Below are positions 1-12,926 of a DNA stretch of 64,000 nt, piece by piece. Position numbers and translations under genes: made by a program. Within the stretch, counting starts at the first letter, position 1; every line of letters begins with the position of its first letter. Under the pieces are notes generated by a model. That model worked only from the letters and a program-made list of their open reading frames with translations. It was not told the DNA's origin and made no database searches. The stretch comes from Stomorhina lunata (Eukaryota > Arthropoda > Insecta > Diptera > Rhiniidae): contig OW121741.1 of assembly GCA_933228675.1 (NCBI GenBank), positions 16,898,571 to 16,962,570 of the forward strand, in the 5' to 3' direction.

Positions 1-1138
1 CTATGACTAGACTATGACTAGACTATGACTAGACTATGACTAGACTATGACTAGACTATGACTAGACTATGACTAGACTATGACTAGACTATGACTAGAC
101 TATGACTAGACTATGACTAGACTATGACTAGACTATGACTAGACTATGACTAGACTATGACTAGACTATGACTAGACTATGACTAGACTATGACTAGACT
201 ATGACTAGACTATGACTAGACTATGACTAGACTATGACTAGACTATGACTAGACTATGACTAGACTATGACTAGACTATGACTAGACTATGACTAGACTA
301 TGACTAGACTATGACTAGACTATGACTAGACTATGACTAGACTATGACTAGACTATGACTAGACTATGACTAGACTATGACTAGACTATGACTAGACTAT
401 GACTAGACTATGACTAGACTATGACTAGACTATGACTAGACTATGACTAGACTATGACTAGACTATGACTAGACTATGACTAGACTATGACTAGACTATG
501 ACTAGACTATGACTAGACTATGACTAGACTATGACTAGACTATGACTAGACTATGACTAGACTATGACTAGACTATGACTAGACTATGACTAGACTATGA
601 CTAGACTATGACTAGACTATGACTAGACTATGACTACACTGTGACTAGACTATGACTAGACTATGACTAGACTATGACTAGACTATGACTAGACTATGAC
701 TAGACTATGACTAGACTATGACTAGACTATGACTAGACTATGACTAGACTATGACTAGACTATGACTAGACTATGACTAGACTATGACTAGACTATGACT
801 AGACTATGACTAGACTATGACTAGACTATGACTAGACTATGACTAGACTATGACTAGACTATGACTAGACTATGACTAGACTATGACTAGACTATGACTA
901 GACTATGACTAGACTATGACTAGACTATGACTAGACTATGACTAGACTATGACTAGACTATGACTAGACTATGACTAGACTATGACTAGACTATGACTAG
1001 ACTATGACTAGACTATGACTAGACTATGACTAGACTATGACTAGACTATGACTAGACTATGACTAGACTATGACTAGACTATGACTAGACTATGACTAGA
1101 CTATGACTAGACTATGACTAGACTATGACTAGACTATC
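1..1138. repeat. 11-bp satellite array, unit CTATGACTAGA
   Basis: About 103 head-to-tail copies of the 11-mer CTATGACTAGA, cut by the left edge of the window, so the true length is unknown. The copies are almost identical; the one clear variant patch is near 636-652 (TGACTACACTGTGACTAG). The array decays at 1131-1150 into CTATCACTACTAGAG. No open frame or functional motif is seen. The low divergence points to recent expansion or active homogenisation, though an assembly effect cannot be excluded. Confidence 0.97.
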
Positions 1139-2159
1139 ACTACTAGAGTTATGATAGTAATTTAATTTCCTGTTTTTAACCACAACGATCCTTATGAAAA
1201 ATACATGCAATTTCCTCGCATCTGCATGAAAATTTACCCAGGCAACCAATTATATTTTTAGCCAGTATTTACATATGTCGTGTAGAGGTGTGTATATAAA
1301 AATGTGTTTACATGTATATCTTAATTTTACACATTTTACACTTTCCTGACAGCCACACAATTAATATGATAAAATAACTTTTTCTAACGTAAATGTGTAT
1401 ATATTTTCTGGGGTATGATGTAAACATTTTGCTAAAAACCGCGTAAATTTAATGACATTCTAATTATGAGCATCAAGCATTTATAAATATTTTATATGAC
1501 ACCTCATGGTAAACCAGTTGACAGTCGACGAGAGATGTTGTAATGAGAAAAAAGGGACTATGACAGAAAATATGAATGTGTAGATTTTGGCGCTAAAGTA
1601 AAATATTGCGGATGTTTAGATGACACCTATGTACAATATGTGTGTACAACATATACATTTACAGTTTTGCAATTAAATTTTAGCAGTAGGAATAACAGTA
1701 GCATATTTGAGTGTATGCGTTTATGTTTTACATATGCATGAGTTTGTGATTGTGTTAGTCAATTTATGGAGTATGTGGTTTACAAGGTTTATCTGTGGTT
1801 TTTCGTTTATACAGATTTATGAAAGTTAATTTGTAATTTAACTACTCAAACTTTTGTTTATGCATATGTTTTTTTTTTTTCAAATGGGTTGAGCTGTTAA
1901 AAGTGTAGTTTTAATTAGCGTTATAATATGATTACCTACTAATTATTTATTTGGAAACAATTTAAAATATGTCATAATATTTAAATTTTAGCAAAACTTT
2001 TCAATGAAGATGTATTTTATATATTTCAATGCAGTTTTTTCCTTTGATCCTTTCTCGCTTAACTATCTTGATTCTTTTTTTAGTGCCACCAACCACTTTC
2101 GGATGTCTTTTGAATAGTTAATTTTTTGCTAAACTTAAATCTTATAGTCTACAGTGGGC
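1139..2159. other. AT-rich non-coding stretch
   Basis: Non-repetitive AT-rich DNA with no ATG-started frame of useful length, no RNA gene and no clear tandem structure. It borders the 11-bp array on the left and a decayed hexamer tract on the right. Confidence 0.6.
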
Positions 2160-2350
2160 TAAAATAGAATACTCATAGTGATACTATACTAATACTGATA
2201 CTAATACTGGCACTAATTCTAAAATTATGACTTATACCAATATTAATACAGATGCTAGTACTTATTGTAATACATATACTGATAGTAATACTGATACTAA
2301 TACTATGATTTTTACCGACATTATTGCTGTTACATATACTGGAATTTATA
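2160..2350. repeat. decayed ACTAAT-type hexamer tract
   Basis: Interrupted runs such as ATACTAATACTGATACTAAT recur through the tract, with substitutions (TACTGA, TACTTA) and small indels. The underlying hexamer is the complement strand of the TATTAG unit that forms the 5.3-kb array at 47111-52405. This looks like an old, no longer homogenised copy of the same simple satellite. Confidence 0.7.
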
Positions 2351-3364
2351 CAAAACTAGAACTAAACTATATGTATTTTTAAACTATTTTTGCCCCACTG
2401 TGCAAATGAATGCACGTACTTTAACAAACACTTTAAAGAAGATGAGAAGAAGTGCTTTAATTATCCGGCTCTTATACGCGGGTATGATTAACAATTATGG
2501 AGAAACAGGTGTTAATTACTCACAATTTAGTTTTTTGCAACTACATCCCTTAAGAAGCACTAGAAAAATACTCGAAAAGTTGAAAAAGACTAACAACAGA
2601 CAAAGATTAAATATTAAATAACTATAGCACCTTAAACGCTACTTCCTCCATTAAATTCATCCTTAAATACTTAAAAGTACTGGGCACTTAAAATGTTTGA
2701 AAAATAATGAAAAAATAAATAAAGGCAGCAAAAAAAAAAAAAAAAGAAAATATTGTAACTAACAATAAGACAGAGAGTTAACACCCCATATGAGAATGCA
2801 CTTGATTGTCGACCATAAATAACTTTAAACTTCCGACAAATGTTTGTAGGAAAAAAACCCAATTTTCTTTAAAAAGGAAAACTCTTGTAGTATAAAATAA
2901 ATTTATTTATGTTTATGAATGAATATATATATTTATGTGGTTTTTTACATTTTAAATATTTTGTATTTTTTCATTCCTTAAATCCTGAAGAAGGAGCTTT
3001 CGTTTTGCCAGTAAATACTTTCTTGTAAATGAACTACTTGGGTTGTTTCCTTCTCGTGAGTATTACGTTTAAGTATGAAGAACCTTTAACAGTTGTTGCA
3101 TGTATCGAAGACGTAAATTTTTATTTATTACAATAAATATAAAATGAAACATGTTTGGCAACACTTCCACATTTGTTGCAAGTACAAATGAGTCACTGTG
3201 CGAGTAGGTAACACTAACTACTGCAGACAGACAGACAGATAGCTATGCTACTCCTTGAGGCCACCAGACCTATTTAAAATTGTTTCGTAAATAACAAGGA
3301 AAAAGAAAAAAAAAAGTTAGGACAAAATTCCGTAAGACAGGGTGTTTCTTCATGATTGCCAAAC
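2351..3364. other. AT-rich stretch, no supported gene
   Basis: It holds a 71-codon ATG frame at 2406-2621 on the plus strand, rich in K, R, N and L, with no recognisable domain and no splice or promoter context, so it is not called as a gene. Poly(A) runs occur near 2731-2745, and a short (GACA)n run, CAGACAGACAGACAG, lies at 3223-3238. Confidence 0.5.
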
Positions 3365-3505
3365 TTAGACTAATACTAATACACTAATACTAAGACACTT
3401 ATACTGATAAGAATACTGATTGTAATAATGATACTTAAACTGATACTAATACTAATACGAATTCTGGTTCTAATACTAAGACTAATACTTATACTAATTG
3501 TATAT
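3365..3505. repeat. second decayed ACTAAT-type hexamer tract
   Basis: TACTAATAC-type hexamers with interruptions (for example GACTAATACTAATACACTAA), again matching the complement of the large TATTAG array at 47.1-52.4 kb. It is about 1 kb from the first decayed tract. Confidence 0.65.
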
Positions 3506-5346
3506 AGCTTTATTTAAAATGAGTTAGTCCATTTAAAATATTATCTCATGATATTAGAAATTAAGTTTACCACTTGATATACCTCTTTTTGCTAGACCCT
3601 TCTTTCGTTACATATGTAAAATGTAACATTTGAAATCATGATATTTAAAGAATACCCAACAGAAAAGGAAGTATTTAAGACATTTCAGACAAAACTGAAA
3701 AAAACATTTTCTTTTGAACAAGAAGTGAATAATAAGACTTTAAATTGTTTAAATAAAATAAATACTTGAATGGTTAAAAAAAAGATTTATAGTTTTAATT
3801 AAACTAAATGAAGGCAATTATCCAGTATTTAGTTTTGAGGAAAATAGCAGTTCTTAATAATTATTTGATTTTTGTATAAATTTGAGTTTAATTCAATGAA
3901 TAAAGTAGAAAATCTAAAATTTTATTTAAAGCGATAAACATTTTTTTCTTATTTTCTTTATACCCATTGTGCACATTCGCGTTCCGTATAGTGGTTTAAG
4001 TTTGAAGTGAAGGGAAAAACTAAGAACAACATTTGTAATAAAAGGTCATAATTAATTTTATTAGCTACTAGAAAATAATGAATACCAAGGATAATGGTTT
4101 CCTTGAGAAATGGTCGTGCAAGAAAAAAAGGAGATAATGAAATTTAAAAATGTAGAGTAAGATTTAAGTCTAAAAAAGGTTTGAAGTGGGATGACTAAGT
4201 TAGACTATTGTCATAGGTAGACTATGAACTATGACTTTTTAGTCGTCTCTATTAGTTTTTTTGGAATTAGAGTAAAAGCGGTATACTATCTATTTTATGG
4301 GACTTATCGAAAATACCATACGGCAAATTAATGTATGAAAGTGAAACATCTTTATGTTGTTATATTATATTGAGTCTTTTGTGTGACCATTGATAAAGTC
4401 TGACTATGGCCAAAGTCAGTCTTTAAGAATAGTAAAATTCAGACGTAGTATAATGGGATTGGGGATATAGTATTACTAAGGTTTTCGACCTTTTTTTTAA
4501 CTTTTCCATTTACCCTACATATTTTTTACATCTCTTAACTTAATCATCATCAATTTATTTCATTTAATTCTCGTTATTTTTTTACCCACTTCTCCATATT
4601 TTCTTGCCGTGTCATAAATCTATCAATTTATAAATTATTAACAAATACAACAGCCACCACTTGAGTATTTACAATGACTAATGTTTCATCATTGTTGGAG
4701 CTTAACACCATCATCATAGATTTTCTATTTTTTTTCACTAACAATTTTCTTCTATCTCCCATCATATTTTCTTTAAAAGCAAATTTTTTCTCATAACAAC
4801 TTAAAACAATAGATGTTAATAAATTTCCCTCGAACAAATATTCGATGTCAGTAAATAATTCAGTTGAAAAAACCACAGGAGTATCTAGAAACCAGCATCC
4901 AGATAAGATTTTAAAGGAAGCTATGGAAAATAAAGGACCCTTAACCATCCTTTAGCTTGAAAGCTTCTACCACTAATACTCTAATACTCTGCTACTTCTT
5001 GCTATTGTGAGTATTTGTTAGTGTGTACATGTGCTTTAGTTTGAGTGTATTGAACACTTGAAATAATTTATGCGCTCATAATTTACCTTGATTTTCTATG
5101 GTTTAGAATGATGGCAACATTAAAAATCTATTGTTTTTCAATTTTTCCTGGAAAAGAAAAAGAAAAACATTATTTTTTATTTGTTTCAAGAAAAACTCAA
5201 ACAAATAAATAACATAAACAAAAATATGAGGAAAAGAAAACAAGTGAAAAACTTGTTCTAGGTTAAATGTGGATTAAATATTTATGGCATACATTTAGGC
5301 TGAAGGAAAAATAAATTACAGAAACACTCGAGTCGAATTATAATTT
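3506..5346. other. AT-rich stretch, no supported gene
   Basis: A 106-codon ATG frame lies on the minus strand (4628-4948). It has no recognisable domain, no signal peptide and no neighbouring exon signals, so it is not called. No RNA gene or repeat array was seen before the family A array begins. Confidence 0.5.
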
Positions 5347-7214
5347 AAAATAGGAAATTTTTGAAAAATTTCCTATAAAAATAGGAAATTTTTGAAAAAT
5401 TTCCTATAAAAATAGGAAATTTTTGAAAAATTTCCTATAAAAATAGGAAATTTTTGAAAAATTTCCTATAAAAATAGGAAATTTTTGAAAAATTTCCTAT
5501 AAAAATAGGAAATTTTTGAAAAATTTCCTATAAAAATAGGAAATTTTTGAAAAATTTCCTATAAAAATAGGAAATTTTTGAAAAATTTCCTATAAAAATA
5601 GGAAATTTTTGAAAAATTTCCTATAAAAATAGGAAATTTTTGAAAAATTTCCTATAAAAATAGGAAATTTTTGAAAAATTTCCTATAAAAAGAGGAAATT
5701 TTTGAAAAATTTCCTATAAAAATAGGAAATTTTTGAAAAATTTCCTATAAAAATAGGAAATTTTTGAAAAATTTCCTATAAAAATAGGAAATTTTTGAAA
5801 AATTTCCTATAAAAATAGGAAATTTTTGAAAAATTTCCTATAAAAATAGGAAATTTTTGAAAAATTTCCTATAAAAATAGGAAATTTTTGAAAAATTTCC
5901 TATAAAAATAGGAAATTTTTGAAAAATTTCCTATAAAAATAGGAAATTTTTGAAAAATTTCCTATAAAAATAGGAAATTTTTGAAAAATTTCCTATAAAA
6001 ATAGGAAATTTTTGAAAAATTTCCTATAAAAATAGGAAATTTTTGAAAAATTTCCTATAAAAATAGGAAATTTTTGAAAAATTTCCTATAAAAATAGGAA
6101 ATTTTTGAAAAATTTCCTATAAAAATAGGAAATTTTTGAAAAATTTCCTATAAAAATAGGAAATTTTTGAAAAATTTCCTATAAAAATAGGAAATTTTTG
6201 AAAAATTTCCTATAAAAATAGGAAATTTTTGAAAAATTTCCTATAAAAATAGGAAATTTTTGAAAAATTTCCTATAAAAATAGGAAATTTTTGAAAAATT
6301 TCCTATAAAAATAGGAAATTTTTGAAAAATTTCCTATAAAAATAGGAAATTTTTGAAAAATTTCCTATAAAAATAGGAAATTTTTGAAAAATTTCCTATA
6401 AAAATAGGAAATTTTTGAAAAATTTCCTATAAAAATAGGAAATTTTTGAAAAATTTCCTATAAAAATAGGAAATTTTTGAAAAATTTCCTATAAAAATAG
6501 GAAATTTTTGAAAAATTTCCTATAAAAATAGGAAATTTTTGAAAAATTTCCTATAAAAATAGGAAATTTTTGAAAAATTTCCTATAAAAATAGGAAATTT
6601 TTGAAAAATTTCCTATAAAAATAGGAAATTTTTGAAAAATTTCCTATAAAAATAGGAAATTTTTGAAAAATTTCCTATAAAAATAGGAAATTTTTGAAAA
6701 ATTTCCTATAAAAATAGGAAATTTTTGAAAAATTTCCTATAAAAATAGGAAATTTTTGAAAAATTTCCTATAAAAATAGGAAATTTTTGAAAAATTTCCT
6801 ATAAAAATAGGAAATTTTTGAAAAATTTCCTATAAAAATAGGAAATTTTTGAAAAATTTCCTATAAAAATAGGAAATTTTTGAAAAATTTCCTATAAAAA
6901 TAGGAAATTTTTGAAAAATTTCCTATAAAAATAGGAAATTTTTGAAAAATTTCTATAAAAATAGGAAATTTTTGAAAAATTTCCTATAAAAATAGGAAAT
7001 TTTTGAAAAATTTCCTATAAAAATAGGAAATTTTTGAAAAATTTCCTATAAAAATAGGAAATTTTTGAAAAATTTCCTATAAAAATAGGAAATTTTTGAA
7101 AAATTTCCTATAAAAATAGGAAATTTTTGAAAAGTTTCCTATAAAAATATGAAATTTTTGAAAAAAATTCCTATAAAAATAGGATTTTTTTTAAATTTCC
7201 TATAAAAATAAAAT
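5347..7214. repeat. 31-bp palindromic satellite, family A, block 1
   Basis: About 57 near-identical 31-bp units followed by two or three decayed ones at the right edge. Each unit is a perfect dyad: arm ATAGGAAATTTTT, a single central G, then its exact reverse complement AAAAATTTCCTAT, followed by a 4-nt spacer AAAA. Because of the spacer there is a second dyad axis between units (CCTAT, AAAA, ATAGG). Rare variants include AGAGG near 5691 and a 1-nt deletion in one unit near 6951. No coding potential. The high identity implies recent amplification. Confidence 0.97.
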
Positions 7215-8784
7215 TTCTTTAAAAATTTTAAAGATTTTTTCTTTTATCAAATTTCGACAATTTGTAGGCTTGTCCATTTATTACATCTATAGTTTGCTCC
7301 AAATCACGTCTATTTTTTATGGCTTTCTAGCCGGAGCCAAAAATACTATTAAATGTCATAGAACATTAACTTGTATGATGATTTCTTTTTGGATCTAGTT
7401 TGTGCTTCCCTCATTACATTTCACCTTGTCACGTTAAGCAATTGTTCTCAGTTTTTTTTCTTCGATTTTCTGCTAAAGACAAAAAACATCAAATAAAATA
7501 GACTTCGTTGACATAAGCCAAAACACATTTGGGACTGGGGAGCTATAAAAACATTACGCCAAAAGAAAAGAAAACATGACAATGATATGACATAGTAAAA
7601 ATGATGACTTCAAGATAAACATGAATTGGAAGGAAGCAAGAAAATATAAACAATTCTTGATTTTAGACTTTGATGTTCTAACATGAAATCAAATTGATTT
7701 GATATTAAATTGTTGGAAAAGGTCATTTGTTTCTGTTTTTCTTTAAAAATAAAAAGAAAATTAAAATTCAAGTGGGAACAAAGACTTTTAAGAGTTTTTT
7801 TTTATATTAAATTGAAAGCCTTAAAGTATGCTAAAAAGTTGAAAATTTATGTCATAGTCATTGATGCAGTAAATGTCTATAAAAGATATAAGCAGTTGAC
7901 GTGTTTTACATGAAAATTGTGCTGCATAAATTTGGGAGCAATTAAAATGTATAAAGAGAGTTATTTAAGTTTTAATTTTTATTTGATATAAAAAGTTTTT
8001 GTCATAGATATTTAAGTTATTTAAGGTATTTAATTGCTTACTTTTAATTGTAAGATTTAATTTTCCAAACTTGGTACATTATTTACCCCCTAAACTGTGC
8101 TTTAAGTTTTAACTTATAAGACCCTCCCATCCGTCCCTATAACTACTTAACATTTTTCTTCCTCTTAATTCCAAAAATCCTTAAACAAATTTCCTTATGA
8201 AAAACTTTTCACTTAATAAAATCACCTGTGTATTTTCCCAGATTTTTTTTTGTTCATTCGTTCATAATTTCCTATTAATACAAATGCTAATGATGATGAA
8301 GATTAGTATCTTGGTGGTCAACTTTTATTTAAGGTGTTACGAAAAAAGAAAACTTTTTCACTACCCCCCAAAAAGTGTAAAGAAAAAATTAAAAGAAACT
8401 TTTCGAAAAAAGAACTTTTCTAACACGATTTAGTGTTCAAATAATCATTTTAATATAATTGTGATACTTGAAGACAAAAACAGAACTTAACCCAAGCATG
8501 TCTTTATGCAAAGTAAGTAAGTAAGGGATAAGGGTAAAATACCCTTATCCCATAGGATCTTAATTTGGAAACAAAACACATGGTGTCAAGGTATGAAAGA
8601 GCAAAACTTCTAAAAAACTTTAAAGAAACACTAAAACTAAACATTTTATAATGCCCTAATGTAGACAACAGAAATTTCAAATATTTCATCGTGAAGTTAG
8701 GCAATACATTCAAAATTCATAAAAAATTAAAATAATACCAATATTTCATCATTTTAAAAATTTAAGTCCCTTTTACGATGGAAT
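7215..8784. other. spacer between family A blocks 1 and 2
   Basis: AT-rich DNA without a supported gene. Short frames at 7710-7913 and 8197-8433 are lysine- and phenylalanine-rich and have no recognisable feature. A perfect 12/3/12 hairpin lies at 8525-8551 (listed separately). Confidence 0.5.
8525..8551. repeat. perfect inverted repeat, 12-bp arms, 3-nt loop
   Basis: Arm GGGATAAGGGTA at 8525-8536, loop AAA, arm TACCCTTATCCC at 8540-8551. It is preceded by GTAAGTAAGTAAG-like tetranucleotide repeats. Short GGGTA/TACCC hairpins next to simple repeats also occur at the ends of the mobile element at 28412-30988, so this may be the remnant end of a small mobile element. That link is inference. 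Confidence 0.8.
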
Positions 8785-11700
8785 AAAAATAGAAATTTTT
8801 TGAAAAAATTCCTATAAAATAGAACATTTTTGAAAAATAGAAAATTATTTAAAAACTTTCTATAAAAATAGAAAAATTTTTGAAAAATTTCCTATAAAAA
8901 TAGAAAAATTTTTGAAAAATTTTCTATAAAATTAGGAAATTTTTGAAAAATTTCCTAGAAAATAGAAAATTTTTGGAAAATTTCCTATAAAAATAAAAAA
9001 ATTTGAAAAATTTCCTATAAAAATAGAAAATTTTTGAAAAATTTCCTATAACAATATAAAATTTTTGAAAAATTTCCTATAAAAATAGGAAATTTTTGAA
9101 AAATAGGAAATTTTTGAAAAATAGGAAATTTTTGAAAAATAGGAAATTTTTGAAAAATTTCCCATAAAAATAGAAAATTTTTAAAAGATTTCCTATAAAA
9201 ATAGAAAATTTTTGAAAAAATTCCTATAATAATAAAAAATTTTTGAAAAATTTCCAATAAAAATAGAACATTTTTAAAAAATTTCCTATAAAAATAGAAA
9301 ATTTTTAAAAAATTTCCTATAAAAATAGAAAATTTTTGAAAAATTTCCTATAAAAATAGAAAATTTCTGAAAAATTTCCTATAAAAATAGAAAATTTTTG
9401 AAAAATTTCCTATAAAAATAGAACATTTTTGAAAAATTTCCTATAAAAATAGAAAATTTTTGAAAAATTTCCTATAAAAATAGAACATTTTTGAAACATT
9501 TCCTATAAAAATAGAACATTTTTGAAAAATTTCCTATAAAAATAGAAAATTTTTGAAAAATTTCCTATAAAAATAGAAAATTTTTGAAAAATTTCCTATA
9601 AAAATATAAAATTTTTGAAAAATTTCCTATAAATATAGATTTTTTTTTAAATTTCCTATAAAAATAGGAAATTTTTAAAAAGTTTCCTATAAAAATAGGA
9701 AATTTTTAAAAAGTTTCCTATAAAAAAAGGAAATTTTTAAAAAATTTCCTATCAAAATAGAAAATTTTTAAAAAATTTCCTATCAAAATAGAAAATTTTT
9801 GAAAATTTCCTATAAAAATAGAAAATTTTTGAAAAATTTCCTATAAAAATAGAAAATTTTTGAAAAATTTCCTATAAAAATAGAAAATTTTTGAAAAATT
9901 TCCTATAAAAATAGAAAATTTTTGAAAAATTTCCTATAAAAATAGAAAATTTTTGAAAAATTTCCTATAAAAATAGAAAATTTTTGAAAAATTTCCTATA
10001 AAAATAGAAAATTTTTGAAAAATTTCCTATAAAAATAGAAAATTTTTGAAAAATTTCCTATAAAAATAGAAAATTTTTGAAAAATTTCCTATAAAAATAG
10101 AAAATTTTTGAAAAATTTCCTATAAAAATAGAAAATTTTTGAAAAATTTCCTATAAAAATAGAAAATTTTTGAAAAATTTCCTATAAAAATAGAAAATTT
10201 TTGAAAAATTTCCTATAAAAATAGAAAATTTTTGAAAAATTTCCTATAAAAATAGAAAATTTTTGAAAAATTTCCTATAAAAATAGAAAATTTTTGAAAA
10301 ATTTCCTATAAAAATAGAAAATTTTTGAAAAATTTCCTATAAAAATAGAAAATTTTTGAAAAATTTCCTATAAAAATAGAAAATTTTTGAAAAATTTCCT
10401 ATAAAAATAGAAAATTTTTGAAAAATTTCCTATAAAAATAGCAAATTTTTGAAAAATTTCTTATAAAAATAGAAAATTTTTGAAAAATTTCCTATAAAAA
10501 TAGAAAATTTTTGAAAAATTTCCTATAAAAATAGAAAATTTTTGAAAAATTTTCTATAAAAATAGAAAATTTTTGAAAAATTTCCTATAAAAATAGAAAA
10601 TTTTTGAAAAATTTCCTATAAAAATAGAAAATTTTTGAAAAATTTCCTATAAAAATAGAAAATTTTTGAAAAAGTTCCTATAAAAATAGAAAATTTTTGA
10701 AAAATTTCCTATAAAAATAGAAAATTTTTGAAAAATTTCCTATAAAAATAGAAAATTTTTGAAAAATTTCCTATAAAAATAGAAAATTTTTGAAAAATTT
10801 CCTATAAAAATAGAAAATTTTTGAAAAATTTCCTATAAAAATAGAAAATTTTTGAAAAATTTCCTATAAAAATAGAAAATTTTTGAAAAATTTCCTATAA
10901 ATATAGTTTTTTTTTTTAAATTTCCTATAAAAATAGGAAATTTTTAAAAAGTTTCCTATAAAAAAAGGAAATTTTTAAAAAATTTCCTATAAAAATAGGA
11001 AATTTTTAAAAAATTTCCTATAAAAATAGAAAATTTTTGAAAATTTCCTATAAAAATAGAAAATTTTTGAAAAATTTCCTATCAAAATAGAAAATTTTTG
11101 AAAATTTCCTATAAAAATAGAAAATTTTTGAAAAATTTCCTATAAAAATAGAAAATTTTTGAAAAATTTCCTATAAAAATAGAAAATTTTTGAAAAATTT
11201 CCTATAAAAATAGAAAATTTTTGAAAAATTTCCTATAAAAATAGAAAATTTTTGAAAAATTTCCTATAAAAATAGAAAATTTTTGAAAAATTTCCTATAA
11301 AAATAGAAAATTTTTGAAAAATTTCCTATAAAAATAGAAAATTTTTGAAAAATTTCCTATAAAAATAGAAAATTTTTGAAAAATTTCCTATAAAAATAGA
11401 AAATTTTTGAAAAATTTCCTATAAAAATAGAAAATTTTTGAAAAATTTCCTATAAAAATAGAAAATTTTTGAAAAATTTCCTATAAAAATAGAAAATTTT
11501 TGAAAAATTTCCTATAAAAATAGAAAATTTTTGAAAAATTTCCTATAAAAATAGAAAATTTTTGAAAAATTTCTTATAAAAATAGAAAATTTTTTAAAAA
11601 TTTCCTATAAAAATAGAAAATTTTTGAAAAATTTCCTATAAAAATAGAAAATTTTTGAAAAATTTCCTATAAAAATAGAAAATTTTTGAAAAATTTCCTA

Positions 11701-12290
11701 TAAAAATAGAAAATTTTTGAAAAATTTCCTATAAAAATAGAAAATTTTTGAAAAATTTCCTATAAAAATAGAAAATTTTTGAAAAATTTCCTATAAAAAT
11801 AGAAAATTTTTGAAAAATTTCCTATAAAAATAGAAAATTTTTGAAAAAGTTCCTATAAAAATAGAAAATTTTTGAAAAATTTCCTATAAAAATAGAAAAT
11901 TTTTGAAAAATTTCCTATAAAAATAGAAAATTTTTGAAAAATTTCCTATAAAAATAGAAAATTTTTGAAAAATTTCCTATAAAAATAGAAAATTTTTGAA
12001 AAATTGCCTATAAAAATAGAAAATTTTTGAAAAATTTCCTATAAAAATAGAAAATTTTTGAAAAATTTCCTATAAAAATAGAAAATTTTTGAAAAATTTC
12101 CTATAAAAATAGAAAATTTTTGAAAAATTTCCTATAAAAATAGAAAATTTTTCAAAAATTTCCTATAAAAATAGAAAATTTTTGAAAAATTTCCTATAAA
12201 TAGAAAATTTTTGAAAAATTTCCTAAAAAAAATGAAATTTCTTTTTGAAAAATTTCTTATGAAAATAGTAATTTTTTTTAAATTTCCTTG
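8785..12290. repeat. 31-bp satellite, family A, block 2 (ATAGAAAA variant)
   Basis: About 110 units in the same orientation as block 1, but most units read ATAGAAAATTTTTG instead of ATAGGAAATTTTTG. One base pair of the dyad is therefore lost while the right arm TTTCCTAT is kept. The edges (8785-9650 and 12150-12290) are strongly diverged and the interior is homogeneous. A distinctive run of variants (TATAAATATAG, then AAAAAGTTTCC, then CTATCAAAATAG) occurs at about 9628-9800 and again at about 10896-11100, showing a kilobase-scale duplication inside the array. Confidence 0.95.
9088..9160. repeat. 18-bp shortened family A units
   Basis: About four consecutive 18-bp repeats, AGGAAATTTTTGAAAAAT, inside block 2. 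They equal a family A unit lacking 13 bp, so one arm end plus spacer was deleted and the shortened form then duplicated. Confidence 0.8.
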
Positions 12291-12926
12291 AAACATATTT
12301 ACCTTAACACCATGATGTAACATTAAAGGTCTTAAGCAATATTTATCATACAAAAACAGAAATTCTTTTGAAGCAAAAATCTTATAAAACAATAGAAAAT
12401 ATTAAAACTAAACAATAAAACTCAAGTTTTTTTATTGTTTCAAAAGAAAAGTTTTCTGCATGATTAAATAAAAGTTATACAAAACTATCAAAATTTGTAA
12501 CATGCACAATATTTGAAGAAAGAACTTTTTTTTACAGGAATATAAAAGAATATATTTTAAAAGAAATGTAAATATTTAAAATCTTTGAAATAATAAAAGA
12601 ATGAAATTCTCAAGAGTTTGCAATGACAAATATAAGCAAAAAGTTTTTAGGACAATAAAATTTTAAGAGAAAATTTAATGAAAATGTAAAGAAAAGAAAA
12701 CTTTTATATAAATATTTTGATGTTTTATGAGTTAATGAAGCAAATTTAAAGTAATTAAAACAATTTTAAGTCTAAAGGATTAAAAGAACAACTTATTAGG
12801 ATTTAACAAATAGTTTTTTATGAATGTAGGAGGTTCCAAGACAAAATTGTGGCAAGCAATCTTGTTTTTTTTTTTATTATTTTGAACACCTAAATAGGCA
12901 ACATTATTTCTTTTAAATTTTAAAGT
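12291..12926. other. spacer between family A blocks 2 and 3
   Basis: AT-rich, A-run-rich DNA with no supported gene or array. It separates family A blocks of opposite orientation. Confidence 0.6.

Noticed and set aside
4628..4948. 106-codon ATG frame, minus strand
   Set aside because: No domain, no promoter or splice context, AT-rich codons; the length is compatible with chance in 64 kb.
5347..7214. MEF2 or CArG-box arrays in family A (CCTATAAAAATAGG)
   Set aside because: The A/T core is too long: six bases between CTA and TAG instead of four, and ten between CC and GG instead of six.
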